DNA of 64,000 bases, from contig NZ_CP059139.1 of the NCBI RefSeq assembly GCF_014109765.1, positions 3,538,001-3,602,000 on the forward strand, written 5' to 3'. Source of the stretch: Pseudomonas berkeleyensis. Its GTDB lineage: Bacteria; Pseudomonadota; Gammaproteobacteria; Pseudomonadales; Pseudomonadaceae. The notes beneath the pieces were generated by a model. That model had not been told where the DNA came from. It did no database searches and was given only the letters and a program-made list of their open reading frames with translations. The position numbers were made by a program, and so were the translations under genes. Shown piece after piece: positions 55,410 through 64,000 of this stretch. The number at the start of each line of letters is the position of its first letter. Positions within the stretch are counted from its first letter, which is position 1.

Positions 55410-55895
55410 ATGAGCCTGCGTTATCTGCCCCTGCTGCTCGTCTGCGCCTTCGGTATGGCCGTTGCCAGCGAGCTGAACTATCCCCTCGATGCCCCTGCAC
55501 CAGATGGTCGCCGCCCCGGCGGCACCCTCACTCAGGAATTCCCGGCCCCCGCGCTCGGTAACGAAGAGAACAAGGACATCAAGCGTGAACGCAATTACCC
55601 GGAACAGCCACCGACCATCCCGCACAGCATTCGTGGCTACCAGGTCGACGCCAACGGCAACAAGTGCCTGAGCTGTCACAGCCGTGCCGGCAGCGCACGC
55701 AGCCAGGCACCGATGATCAGCATCACCCACTACATGGATCGTGACGGCCAGGCGCTGGCCGCGGTGTCACCACGGCGCTACTTCTGCACCCAGTGCCACG
55801 TGACCCAGCAGGAGGTGAAACCGCTGGTGGGCAATACCTTCCGCAACATCGATCAGTTGCTGAGCGATGAAGCAACCGATGCAGCGAAGCCGTGA
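55410..55895 (+). CDS. napB: Diheme cytochrome c subunit NapB
   Basis: The 161-residue product starts at 55410 (MSLRYLPLLLVCAFGMAVAS, signal peptide). Two heme motifs are visible: CLSCHSRAG and CTQCHVTQQ, with distal ligand His in PHSIRGYQ and THYMDRDG as in other NapB. It passes electrons from NapC to NapA. Length is usual. A perfect GGAGG follows its stop. Confidence 0.95.
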   Translation: MSLRYLPLLLVCAFGMAVASELNYPLDAPAPDGRRPGGTLTQEFPAPALGNEENKDIKRERNYPEQPPTIPHSIRGYQVDANGNKCLSCHSRAGSARSQAPMISITHYMDRDGQALAAVSPRRYFCTQCHVTQQEVKPLVGNTFRNIDQLLSDEATDAAKP

Positions 55896-55903
55896 GGAGG
55901 CTT

Positions 55904-56041
55904 ATGAAGAAATCGTCGCGAGCGAACGCAGGTCGCGTTTCGCCTGCGCGCAGCAAGCGGAGTGTATTGAAATCGAGCACAGCCGAATGCGAGATGCCGA
56001 GCGCAGTAGATTTATTCACAAGCCCTGAGGAGGCCTCATGA
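55904..56041 (+). CDS. 45-residue ORF between napB and napC, start region duplicated
   Basis: The ORF runs from ATG 55904, behind TGAGGAGGC, to a TGA at 56039-56041 that overlaps the napC ATG (ATGA). The product ([20 protein letters not shown]..., then acidic, ending SPEEAS) is Ser/Arg-rich with no recognised domain. The sequence around its start, TGAGGAGGCTTATGAAG, is nearly repeated at the napC start, TGAGGAGGCCTCATGAAG, so the interval looks like an insertion or partial duplication. It may now act as a translational relay to napC rather than as a functional protein. Confidence 0.45.
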   Translation: MKKSSRANAGRVSPARSKRSVLKSSTAECEMPSAVDLFTSPEEAS

Positions 56042-56634
56042 AGTCATTACTCGCCCTGCTCAAGGATTACTGGGGCATCCTGCGCCGACCGAGCGTGCAT
56101 TACAGCCTGGGCTTTCTCAGCCTCGGCGGCTTCATTGCCGGGATCATCTTCTGGGGCGGCTTCAATACCGCACTGGAAGCGACCAACACCGAGCAATTCT
56201 GCATTTCCTGCCACGAGATGCGCGACAACGTGTTCGTCGAATTGCAGGACACCATCCACTACAGCAACCGTTCCGGCGTACGCGCCACCTGCCCCGACTG
56301 CCATGTGCCGCATCAGTGGACGGACAAGATCGCGCGCAAGATGCAGGCCTCCAAAGAGGTCTGGGGCAAGATCTTCGGCACCATCAACACCCGCGAGAAG
56401 TTTCTGGAGAAACGCCGCGAGCTGGCCGAACACGAATGGGCCAGACTCAAGGCCAACGACTCGCTGGAGTGCCGCAACTGCCACAACTTCGACTACATGG
56501 ACTTCACCAAGCAGAGTCCGCGTGCCCGGCAGATGCACTCCAGCGCGCTGGCCAGCGGCGAAGCCACGTGCATCGACTGCCACAAGGGCATCGCCCACCA
56601 TCTGCCCGATATGAGCGGGGTACCGGGCTGGTAA
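56038..56634 (+). CDS. napC: Membrane-anchored tetraheme cytochrome NapC
   Basis: The 198-residue protein has one N-terminal membrane helix (about 20-42, [20 protein letters not shown]) and four heme motifs: [22 protein letters not shown] and CIDCHKG. It takes electrons from quinol and passes them to NapB. Ribosome site GGAGG precedes ATG 56038. No napF, napG or napH lies here, so electron input is through NapC alone. Confidence 0.95.
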   Translation: MKSLLALLKDYWGILRRPSVHYSLGFLSLGGFIAGIIFWGGFNTALEATNTEQFCISCHEMRDNVFVELQDTIHYSNRSGVRATCPDCHVPHQWTDKIARKMQASKEVWGKIFGTINTREKFLEKRRELAEHEWARLKANDSLECRNCHNFDYMDFTKQSPRARQMHSSALASGEATCIDCHKGIAHHLPDMSGVPGW

Positions 56635-56674
56635 GTGTCACCGATCATAGGGGATCGTGAGGCCCGTACCGAGC

Positions 56675-56713
56675 AGGCACCACGTTATTCGTGGTGCGCA
56701 CGGCGCACCCTAC
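56675..56713. repeat. REP element (GTAGGGTGCGC family)
   Basis: GGCACCACGTTATTCGTGGTG is followed by CGCACGGCGCACCCTAC. It lies between the convergent napC and tlpA-like genes. Confidence 0.65.
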
Positions 56714-56719
56714 ACGCCT

Positions 56720-57196
56720 CTATTCGCCGCGCAGGCGTTGCAAGTGGGCGAGCACGCCAGCGGCAGTCTGCTCACCGACCAGGCGTTCGCGCATCCGGCC
56801 CTTGTCATCGACGATATAGGTCACCGGCAGCACGTCGTTGTGCGGCAGCTCGAAACGCGCCGCTGGGTCTTGCGCAAGAACGATGAAGCGAATCTTGAAG
56901 CTATCCGCCGCACGCTGGAGATCCTCGCCCTGCAATCCGTCGAAGTTCACCCCGATCACCCGAGCCGAGTGTTTCTGCAGCTCTTCTTCCAGGGCGTTTA
57001 GCTCGGGAATTTCAGTACGACAAGGCGCGCACCATTCGGCCCAATAATTAATGACTAGCCACTGGCCATCCAGGCTGTCAGCCGTTACCTTTCGTCCATG
57101 CTGATCAGGGCCGAAATCCTCGGCACATGCCGCCAGCAACAAGGCGGCACAGATACCCAAGACAGCCTTGCCGACAATCCGGAGCCGTAAGCCCAT
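56720..57196 (-). CDS. TlpA-family thioredoxin-like lipoprotein
   Basis: The 158-residue product starts at 57196 (MGLRLRIVGKAVLGICAALL) with a lipobox LLAAC at about residue 24. The thioredoxin fold holds the active site WAEWCAPCRTEIPEL (CAPC) and a cis-Pro segment LPVTYIVD. It probably reduces disulfides in the periplasm, perhaps for cytochrome c maturation; its position after napC is suggestive but it is on the opposite strand. A longer reading to 57352 is rejected for lack of a signal at its start. Confidence 0.9.
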   Translation of the reverse strand: MGLRLRIVGKAVLGICAALLLAACAEDFGPDQHGRKVTADSLDGQWLVINYWAEWCAPCRTEIPELNALEEELQKHSARVIGVNFDGLQGEDLQRAADSFKIRFIVLAQDPAARFELPHNDVLPVTYIVDDKGRMRERLVGEQTAAGVLAHLQRLRGE

Positions 57197-57226
57197 GTAT
57201 TCGATCCTCGTCCACTCGGGGTTGAT

Positions 57227-58633
57227 ATGACGCTGGATGCCCTGCGCCTGGAAGTACCGGACATCCGCGAAGACAGCAGTGTATCGCCGGCGGAAATCGT
57301 CGAACGGCTCGCCAGCGCACGCCATCTGGAGCTCGACAACGGCCTGCAGCAAGTGCTCGGCCTGTTGTTCACGCTCAATCGCAGTGGCCTGACCTTACTG
57401 GAAAGGCAGCGAGCGCTGCAAAACTTCAGTGACGAATACCGCCACTACGCCACGCTGGTCAATCGCGCCCACGCACCCAGTACCCTGTTCGTGCGCCTGT
57501 GCGGTGAACTGGCGATCGGCTTCAAGCGGCTGTTGCTGCAGATTCTCCAGGGCCGCCAGCCGTCGCTGCCGCACCTGGCCTGGTGCCTGTACATGGCCCA
57601 GCATTTTCTCGCGCAACAGTTGCTACGCCATTACCAGCTGTATCAGGAACCCCCGGCGAACCTGTGGCGCGACAGCCACCTGCTGTACTGGATCGGCGAA
57701 CACCAGCAATGCCTGGATGAACCCGTCGCGGCAGCCTTCCAGCCGAGACCGGCAAGCACGCTGCGCGGCCTCTACCAGCAGATGCTGCTCCTGGCCCTGA
57801 GCAACCCCTTCCATCTCGCCGAAGGCGAATGCCTGACCCTGTTCAGCGCCCTCGCGCCCCTCGCCGACCTGGCACGCTTGCAGGCCTGGGACGAGGAAGA
57901 CGACAGCGAAGGCCCGGTGGTCGACCTCAGCGAATCCCAGGCCTGCCTGACGTTCGATCAGAACATCGAAGGCGAACCGGCCAACCTGCGGCGCTTCGAA
58001 CTCGGCGCCCTGCTGATCGCCTTGCATGAGCCCGCGCCCCTGCAAAGCCCGCAGGAACGCCAACTCCTTGAACGCGTACGCCAGCACTGGCTGGGCCGTC
58101 AACAACGTCGCCACGAACGCGCCGAGTTCACCGGGCAATGCGGCCTGGTCGTTGGACTGTCGGCGATTCACGCGCAATTGCTGGACAAACTGCCGCAACG
58201 CACCGAAACCCAGATTCTCGACGCCAGCCCCGGCGGCGCAAGACTGCTGTGCAATGCCAATGAAGGCGGCCTGCTGCAAGTCGGGCAGTTGGTACTGCTA
58301 TTGACCAACAGCACGCCGACCCTCGCCCTGGTGCGCTGGCGTCATCTCGGCAGCGAGGGGCTGCACCTGGGGCTGCGCTATCTCAAGGGCCTGCCGCGTC
58401 CGGTCTGGCTACGGCGCGCGCCAAACGCGCAAACCCATCCGGGCGTGCTGCAAAGCACACCGGCACCGGGCAATGGCTGGCATCACGGCCTGTGGCTACC
58501 CAAAGGCCAGTTCAGCACCGGCGAGAATCTCTGGCTGCAGCTGGTCAGCGTACACAACCAGGCGATCCTGCCGCTGCCCGAGAGCAACCTGGAGACGCCC
58601 TCTGTCACGCGTCACCCACTACGCCTGGCCTGA
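57227..58633 (+). CDS. PilZ-like domain protein
   Basis: The 468-residue protein has a long alpha-helical N-terminal region (to about 290) rich in Leu and Gln. A C-terminal PilZ-like domain follows, with an Arg-rich start RQQRRHERAEF and the ILDASPGGARL motif (DxSxxG), both c-di-GMP contact motifs. The first (RxxxR) is present as RRHER. It may bind c-di-GMP and act in the cytoplasm. The product's partner is unknown. It is divergent from the TlpA gene. Confidence 0.7.
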   Translation: MTLDALRLEVPDIREDSSVSPAEIVERLASARHLELDNGLQQVLGLLFTLNRSGLTLLERQRALQNFSDEYRHYATLVNRAHAPSTLFVRLCGELAIGFKRLLLQILQGRQPSLPHLAWCLYMAQHFLAQQLLRHYQLYQEPPANLWRDSHLLYWIGEHQQCLDEPVAAAFQPRPASTLRGLYQQMLLLALSNPFHLAEGECLTLFSALAPLADLARLQAWDEEDDSEGPVVDLSESQACLTFDQNIEGEPANLRRFELGALLIALHEPAPLQSPQERQLLERVRQHWLGRQQRRHERAEFTGQCGLVVGLSAIHAQLLDKLPQRTETQILDASPGGARLLCNANEGGLLQVGQLVLLLTNSTPTLALVRWRHLGSEGLHLGLRYLKGLPRPVWLRRAPNAQTHPGVLQSTPAPGNGWHHGLWLPKGQFSTGENLWLQLVSVHNQAILPLPESNLETPSVTRHPLRLA

Positions 58634-58781
58634 GATCCACTGCGCGCCTCCCCAGCCGAGCTTCGGCTGGGCGAAACTGCGACCCCAGTCACGCCAGCTG
58701 TCTGCCGAGCGCACAGTTTCGTTGGCTGGGGGCTGCTTATAATTCCTGGCCCTGAAGTCTCACCCTGCCTGGAATTCCACC

Positions 58782-59174
58782 ATGTCCCAAGCGCAAGACA
58801 AGCTGATCGGCTCCGTGCCTTCGCGCATCGTCGACGCCGCTCGCCTGTTGGTCACCCCCTACGAAGGACGCGTAGCCGAATACAACGTAGCCGCCTGGTT
58901 ACAGCTGCCAGGGCTGGCCAATCTGCCGGTATCGCTATTGGTCAGTTACCGCGACGGCGACAAGCGCCGCGAGGTCAATATCGACCACGGCAAGGTCAAT
59001 GCACATGGCAAGATCCTGCTCTCGGGCATCGCTCGCATGCCCGTGCGGCAGAGGATCGAAGACATGCAGGTGCGCCTGCGCTCGGCAGTGCCGGCGCAAA
59101 GTCTGGTAGTCGAGGAATTCTTCGTTCAGGCCGTCGAGCTGGCCAACAGCGAGACTCGCCAGGCACTGGCCTGA
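58782..59174 (+). CDS. Conserved hypothetical protein, 130 residues
   Basis: The product begins MSQAQDKLIGSVPSRIVDAARLLVTPYEGRVAE and is soluble, with no signal or membrane segment. No domain is recognised; strand-rich central part (PVSLLVSYRDGDKRREVNIDHG) then a helical end. A perfect -10 (TATAAT) lies at 58738-58743. Expression alone is supported, not function. It follows the PilZ-like gene, which is separated by a small hairpin at 58651-58671. Confidence 0.75.
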   Translation: MSQAQDKLIGSVPSRIVDAARLLVTPYEGRVAEYNVAAWLQLPGLANLPVSLLVSYRDGDKRREVNIDHGKVNAHGKILLSGIARMPVRQRIEDMQVRLRSAVPAQSLVVEEFFVQAVELANSETRQALA

Positions 59175-59221
59175 AACGGCCGCGGAAAAACAAAACCCGA
59201 GCAGTGCAGAGGTTTCTGCTT

Positions 59222-59422
59222 TCAGCCCGAGGAGACGCCTGGGCAGGGCGAAGGCGGCTGAGCCGTCTCATCGGCAGGTTGCGGCACGTTCTCGGGAGCG
59301 ACATGGTCGAGCAGCGATTCCGGCCAGCGCGCGAATCGCAAACCGGTGATACGGTTGAGCCGCGTCAGCGCTTCCTGCGGGTCTCGCCGATGAAGGTGAA
59401 TCACTCGTTTATCGCTCGTCAT
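59222..59422 (-). CDS. Small hypothetical protein, 66 residues
   Basis: The product is read from ATG 59422 (MTSDKRVIHLHRRDPQEALT) with AAGGA about ten bases upstream. The first 45 residues are basic and strand/helix-like (RLNRITGLRFARWPESLLDHV); the tail is Pro-rich. Longer readings lack a ribosome site. No domain recognised. It is between two well-supported genes and its translation signals are acceptable. Confidence 0.6.
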   Translation of the reverse strand: MTSDKRVIHLHRRDPQEALTRLNRITGLRFARWPESLLDHVAPENVPQPADETAQPPSPCPGVSSG

Positions 59423-59645
59423 TACTGCTTCATTCCTTAGCGATCCCTGCCCTGCTGGCAGTTCGATAGCAACCGATTCTGTCGTTGCCAGAAGCGTGCC
59501 AGTCCCTGTGTAGCGCATTCTCTGACGCCAGGTTGCCGCCCAAGGCCACATCGCAGAATGTCAGCGCCGTAAAATGACGTTTTTTGTCACTCCAATTAGC
59601 AATCAGCTCTCTCAGGACATATCCGGCATTCGAGATCTGGCCGAC

Positions 59646-60863
59646 TCACCGCTTGCCCGGTAGCCATTCGGCAAGGCTGGCCCCGAACTGCTCCTCTCTC
59701 TCGACCTGCAAACGCTCTAGCGCCTCGCGCAATGCCGGGTACCAGGGCTCGTCGAGTTGCGCTGGCAACTGCGACAGACTCGGCAGTGGCCATGGGCTGC
59801 ACTCGAGCAGTTGGTGCAGGGAGAAATTGTGCAGGTCACGGCACAACACCCAGCCGCCGCCACTGGCTTTGCAGGCCAGGTGTTCGCGCTCAAGAAAGTC
59901 CATCACCTGACTCCATTCATCCTCAGGCAAACGCCAGCCAGCACGTTGCATGTCGCCATAATGCAGCGCCTCACCCTTCTGTTGGCGCTTCAGCAACAGA
60001 CGCAGCACAACCAGCAGGATCAAGGCCTTGGCGATGGGCTCGCGACGCCAGTGGCGGGGCTGCGACAGGCCATAGACCATTTCGGCGCCAAGCAAGACGA
60101 TCAGCCAGGACAAGTAGATCCACACCAGGAACAACGGCACCGTGGCGAAGGCGCCATAGATCAGGTGATAGCCGGGAAAGAGCCGCACATAAAGACCGAA
60201 CAACGCCTTGGCGACCTCGAACAGGATGGCGCTGAACAAACCGCCGAGTAGAGCATGCGGCAAAGGCACGCGGGTGTTGGGCACTGCCGCGTACAACAAG
60301 GTGAACGCCGCGATGCTGGATAACAGCGGTGCGAAAGAGAGCAGCGTCTTGGCGCCGACCACTGCATCCGGCCCGGAAATCAGCGACAGAGAAGCGATGT
60401 AGGTGCTCACCGCGAAACCCGCACCGAGCAGCAGCGGCCCGAGGCTGAGAATCGCCCAGTAAAGCAGGAAGCTGGACATACCGCGGCGCGGCTGACGCAC
60501 CCGCCAGATCACGTTGAAGGTCTTCTCGATGGTCACCAGCATGAGGAAGGCGGTAACGGCCAGCAGCCCCACACCAAACCAGGTCAGCTGTCGCGCCTGG
60601 GTAGTGAACTCGCGCAGATACTCCTGCACCGTCTCGCCGGTGGACGGCACGAAATTGTGGAAGATGAACCCCTGGATGTCCTCGCCAACGCCCTTGAATG
60701 CCGGGATCGCCGAAAGCATGGCGAAGGTAACGGTCATCATCGGCACGACAGCGAACAGCGTGGTGTAGGTCAGCGCCGCCGCGTTGCCGGCACCACGGTT
60801 CTCCACGAAACGCTGATACAGGCTAAACCAGAACCCCACCCAGTCCTTCAAACGCCCCCGCAT
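59646..60863 (-). CDS. YihY family inner-membrane protein
   Basis: The 405-residue protein has six or so membrane helices in the first 280 residues, with the family marks [59 protein letters not shown] and [37 protein letters not shown] segments. The C-terminal 120 residues are a soluble extension. It was once called RNase BN, an assignment since withdrawn for this family; function unknown. Confidence 0.9.
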   Translation of the reverse strand: MRGRLKDWVGFWFSLYQRFVENRGAGNAAALTYTTLFAVVPMMTVTFAMLSAIPAFKGVGEDIQGFIFHNFVPSTGETVQEYLREFTTQARQLTWFGVGLLAVTAFLMLVTIEKTFNVIWRVRQPRRGMSSFLLYWAILSLGPLLLGAGFAVSTYIASLSLISGPDAVVGAKTLLSFAPLLSSIAAFTLLYAAVPNTRVPLPHALLGGLFSAILFEVAKALFGLYVRLFPGYHLIYGAFATVPLFLVWIYLSWLIVLLGAEMVYGLSQPRHWRREPIAKALILLVVLRLLLKRQQKGEALHYGDMQRAGWRLPEDEWSQVMDFLEREHLACKASGGGWVLCRDLHNFSLHQLLECSPWPLPSLSQLPAQLDEPWYPALREALERLQVEREEQFGASLAEWLPGKR

Positions 60864-60989
60864 GACCTCTCCTTAGCCCCAAAAACGTTCAGACAATGCG
60901 CCGCGTGAAAAGGTCGCATTAGCCGCTTGCGTGCATCTACGGATCAGGCGGTTAGAATAGCCGCCACTTCAAGCCGGATGCGAGCCACC

Positions 60990-61936
<947 letters not shown>

Positions 61937-61938
61937 TC

Positions 61939-62349
61939 GTGGCCCGAGCGAAAAAAACATTGCCTAGTCTCGAATGGCTGCAACCGCGACTGAAGCTCAG
62001 CCGCGCCCTGAGCCTGTTCAGCTTCATCGCCCTGCTGGGCCTGGTGCTGGTGTGGAACCTGGTGTTCGCCGACCTGCATGGCGCGCGTATCTCGGTGGTA
62101 TTGGCCATCCAGTTGCTGCCGCTGATTCTGCTCGCCCCAGGTTTGTTGATGGGCAACGCGCGCGCTCATGCCTGGGCCTGCTTCGTGGTCAATATCTACT
62201 TCATCCAGGGCGTGCTCGCCGCCATCGACCCGGCGCGCGCGCTGTTCGGCGTGCTGGAAGCGGTGATCAGCTTCGGCCTGTTCTGCAGCGCGCTGCTCTA
62301 CACCCGCTGGCGTTTCCAGTACGACCGCAAGCTGGCTGGGGAAGTCTGA
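61939..62349 (+). CDS. DUF2069 membrane protein
   Basis: The 136-residue product is read from GTG 61939 (MARAKKTLPSLEWLQPRL), two bases after wrbA. It has about four membrane helices (SLFSFIALLGLVLVWNLVF, LAIQLLPLILLAPGLLMG, AHAWACFVVNIYFIQGVLA, VISFGLFCSALLYTRW). DUF2069 proteins are consistently next to wrbA in gammaproteobacteria. Function unknown. Confidence 0.87.
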   Translation: MARAKKTLPSLEWLQPRLKLSRALSLFSFIALLGLVLVWNLVFADLHGARISVVLAIQLLPLILLAPGLLMGNARAHAWACFVVNIYFIQGVLAAIDPARALFGVLEAVISFGLFCSALLYTRWRFQYDRKLAGEV

Positions 62350-63041
62350 TGCGCCTGGTGCTGCTGCCCGGTCTGAACGGCAGCAGCCACCTCTTCATGC
62401 CATTGCTCGACGCGCTTCAGGGCATTGACTGTCAGGTGCTCCCCCTGCCGGAGCAGGGGCCGCAGGATTACGACAGCCTGGCCGACAGGCTGATCCATGA
62501 GCTGGGCCACACGCCCTTCATGCTGCTGGGTGAATCCTTCTCCGGCCCGCTGGCCTACTGCCTGGCATTGCGAAACCCCGAAGGCTTGCGCGGCCTTGTC
62601 TTCGCCGCCTCATTCCTGACCAGCCCTTTCGCGCCTCTGGCCTTGCTCAGGCACTTGCCCATACCTCTGGCACTGGCGACACGTCCCTGGATACTTCGCA
62701 CCCTGTGTCTCGGCCACCAGGCCAGCGACGCAGAACTCAGGCTTGTGCAAGGGGAAATCCGCCGGCTGGATCAGTCACTGGTGCGCGCGCGCCTTGCCAG
62801 CCTGGCAACACTGCACGCACCGCAGCAACACCTCGCCTTGCCGGCGCTGCACCTGTGGCCGCAACAGGATCGACTGGTCACGGCGAAGACCGCCAAGCGC
62901 CTGACCGATTACTGCAACGATCTACGCCAAGTGCGCCTGGAAGGCCCGCACTTCGTTCTGCAAACGCAACCACGAACCTGCGCGGCGGCGATTCGCAGCT
63001 TCATGGCGGAACACGAGCCGGAGAACGCGCGACAGGACTAG
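62349..63041 (+). CDS. Alpha/beta hydrolase family protein
   Basis: The 230-residue protein starts at 62349, overlapping the DUF2069 stop (TGATG). The opening MRLVLLPGLNGSSHLF is the oxyanion loop, GESFSG is the nucleophile elbow (GxSxG), and the late EGPHFVLQ supplies the His; Asp is in WPQQDRL. Substrate unknown. Last gene of arsC-wrbA-DUF2069-hydrolase and convergent with hda. Confidence 0.88.
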   Translation: MRLVLLPGLNGSSHLFMPLLDALQGIDCQVLPLPEQGPQDYDSLADRLIHELGHTPFMLLGESFSGPLAYCLALRNPEGLRGLVFAASFLTSPFAPLALLRHLPIPLALATRPWILRTLCLGHQASDAELRLVQGEIRRLDQSLVRARLASLATLHAPQQHLALPALHLWPQQDRLVTAKTAKRLTDYCNDLRQVRLEGPHFVLQTQPRTCAAAIRSFMAEHEPENARQD

Positions 63042-63068
63042 TGGCATCTCAGCGCCTGTCCTTCACCT

Positions 63069-63773
63069 CTACCAGCCCAGGGTTTCCTTGAGGAAGGGAA
63101 TGGTCAGCTTGCGCTGAGCCTGCAGCGAGGCCTGATCGAGGCGTTCCAGCAACTCGAACAGCGCGCTCATGCTGCGCTCACCCCGGGTAAGGATGAAGCG
63201 CCCAACGTCATCGCTCATCTGCAAGCCACGGCGCGAAGCGCGTAACTGCAAGGCGCGCAGCTTGTCCTCGTCGGACAGCTCGTGCAGTTGGAAAACCAGA
63301 GCCAGGGTCAAGCGCGACTTGAGGTCGGGCAACTGGATCGGCAGCTCACGCGGGGACATGGTGCCGGCCAGCAGCAGGCGCCGGCCACTGTCACGCAGGC
63401 GATTGAACAGGTGAAACAGCCCTTCTTCCCAGTCGCTGCGTCCGGCCACTGCATCGAGATCATCGAGGCAGACCAGCTCACAGAGCTCCAGGTTATCGAG
63501 CAACTCCGGGCCGTGTTGCACCACCTCACCGAGCGGCAGATACACCACTGCCTCACCACGCTGCTCGAAACGCAAGCAAGCTGCCTGCAGTAAGTGACTA
63601 CGCCCTACGCCTTCGGCGCCCCATAGATAGATCAGGCTTTCCGTCCAGCCGGCATCGGCCTCGCACAGGCGCTCGACGTAGCCCAGAGCCGCGGCATTGG
63701 CGCCGGGGTAGTAGTTGGCGAAGGTGGCGTCATCACGCAGACGCACCCCCAGAGGCAGCTGGATTGGTTTCAT
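63069..63773 (-). CDS. hda: DnaA regulatory inactivator Hda
   Basis: The 234-residue AAA+ protein begins MKPIQLPLGVRLRDDATFANY, where QLPL is the clamp-binding motif. It carries the Walker-A-like GAEGVGRSHLLQAA, Walker B CLDDLDAV and the sensor-2-like C-terminus. With the beta clamp it stimulates DnaA-ATP hydrolysis after initiation. Its ATG overlaps the stop of the upstream AI-2E family gene (ATGA). Confidence 0.95.
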   Translation of the reverse strand: MKPIQLPLGVRLRDDATFANYYPGANAAALGYVERLCEADAGWTESLIYLWGAEGVGRSHLLQAACLRFEQRGEAVVYLPLGEVVQHGPELLDNLELCELVCLDDLDAVAGRSDWEEGLFHLFNRLRDSGRRLLLAGTMSPRELPIQLPDLKSRLTLALVFQLHELSDEDKLRALQLRASRRGLQMSDDVGRFILTRGERSMSALFELLERLDQASLQAQRKLTIPFLKETLGW

Positions 63774-64000
63774 GCAGGACTCGGCGGCTCGTCGGAACCG
63801 CTGTTGGACTCTCCGTAAAGGCCGGAAAGTTTATATAAATCATGAGCATGACGCAGCAAAACCATGATCACGGCAGCAACCGGCAGTGCCAGCAGCACGC
63901 CAGTGAAACCAAACAGCTGGCCGCCCGCGAGGATCGCGAAGATCACCGCGACCGGGTGCAGGCCGATGCGATCACCCACCAACATGGGCGTCAGCACCAT
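63770..64000 (-). CDS. AI-2E family transporter (PerM-like), C-terminal part (cut by window end)
   Basis: The last 76 residues of a longer gene are visible, entering from the right edge. They carry the family end GDRIGLHPVAVIFAILAGGQLFGFTGVLLALPVAAVIMVLLRH, two membrane helices, then a polar tail. Members export AI-2 or act as antiporters; function here unknown. It is translationally coupled to hda. Confidence 0.88.
   Translation of the reverse strand: MVLTPMLVGDRIGLHPVAVIFAILAGGQLFGFTGVLLALPVAAVIMVLLRHAHDLYKLSGLYGESNSGSDEPPSPA

Noticed and set aside
58651..58671. Hairpin after the PilZ-like gene as terminator
   Set aside because: The stem is good but no T-run follows, so termination cannot be claimed.

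Overview
The window is typical Pseudomonas chromosome: high G+C, pseudomonad gene order, oprH-phoP-phoQ, the NAGGN osmolyte genes, an Hda/AI-2E/ArsC/WrbA block and several families of Pseudomonas REP sequences. From memory, the order nadK-metallophosphoesterase-rhomboid-yeaC-DUF2797-pepN, then fadH, an AraC regulator and a Val-Asp-Asp tRNA cluster, matches the P. aeruginosa backbone. The napEDABC set and DUF1302/DUF1329 genes would suit the P. mendocina/oleovorans/alcaligenes side of the genus; this placement is inference. There is no prophage, insertion sequence or CRISPR array.

Layout. 1-6.2 kb (minus strand): an envelope module (DUF1302 outer-membrane protein, DUF1329 protein, YCF48-like beta-propeller, RND/MMPL exporter cut by the window edge), preceded by a near-perfect sigma-54 promoter and two dyads. 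6.2-12.8 kb: a tightly packed operon nadK to pepN. 12.9-19.5 kb: conserved genes of uncertain role (DUF1853, cNMP-binding/rhodanese fusion, PLP desulfhydrase/deaminase, coiled-coil protein, orphan TAXI receptor, NTF2-like). 19.6-24.5 kb: fadH divergent from a degenerate nitrilase-fold protein plus AraC regulator, a 27-residue acidic ORF, and tRNA-Val/Asp/Asp. 24.6-33.5 kb: a MarR regulator divergent from asnO-ngg-M42 peptidase (N-acetylglutaminylglutamine amide synthesis), then a hybrid 7TM sensor kinase and a UPF0270 gene. 33.5-39.5 kb: a 3-methyladenine glycosylase homologue, a DAHP synthase with an aromatic-rich attenuator leader and a second aromatic-rich upstream ORF, ttcA, a DnaJ-related protein, two tandem Yip1 proteins and SprT. 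39.6-46.6 kb: an acyl-CoA racemase/ligase/dehydrogenase cluster, dctA with a sigma-54 promoter, and an AraC regulator. 46.7-52.3 kb: a BdlA-like chemotaxis protein, phoQ-phoP-oprH with four 11-bp-phased PhoP-type repeats, and an MFS transporter. 52.4-56.6 kb: napEDABC with a duplicated napC translation start between napB and napC. 56.7-64 kb: TlpA lipoprotein, PilZ-like protein, small conserved proteins, YihY, arsC-wrbA-DUF2069-hydrolase, hda and AI-2E family protein.

The least explained items are: the sigma-54 envelope lipid-transport-like module; a family of four 144-244 bp elements whose terminal and inner inverted repeats differ between copies but pair within each copy; the two-ORF leader of the DAHP synthase; the duplicated napC start; and REP elements whose edge supplies the stop codon of two genes.
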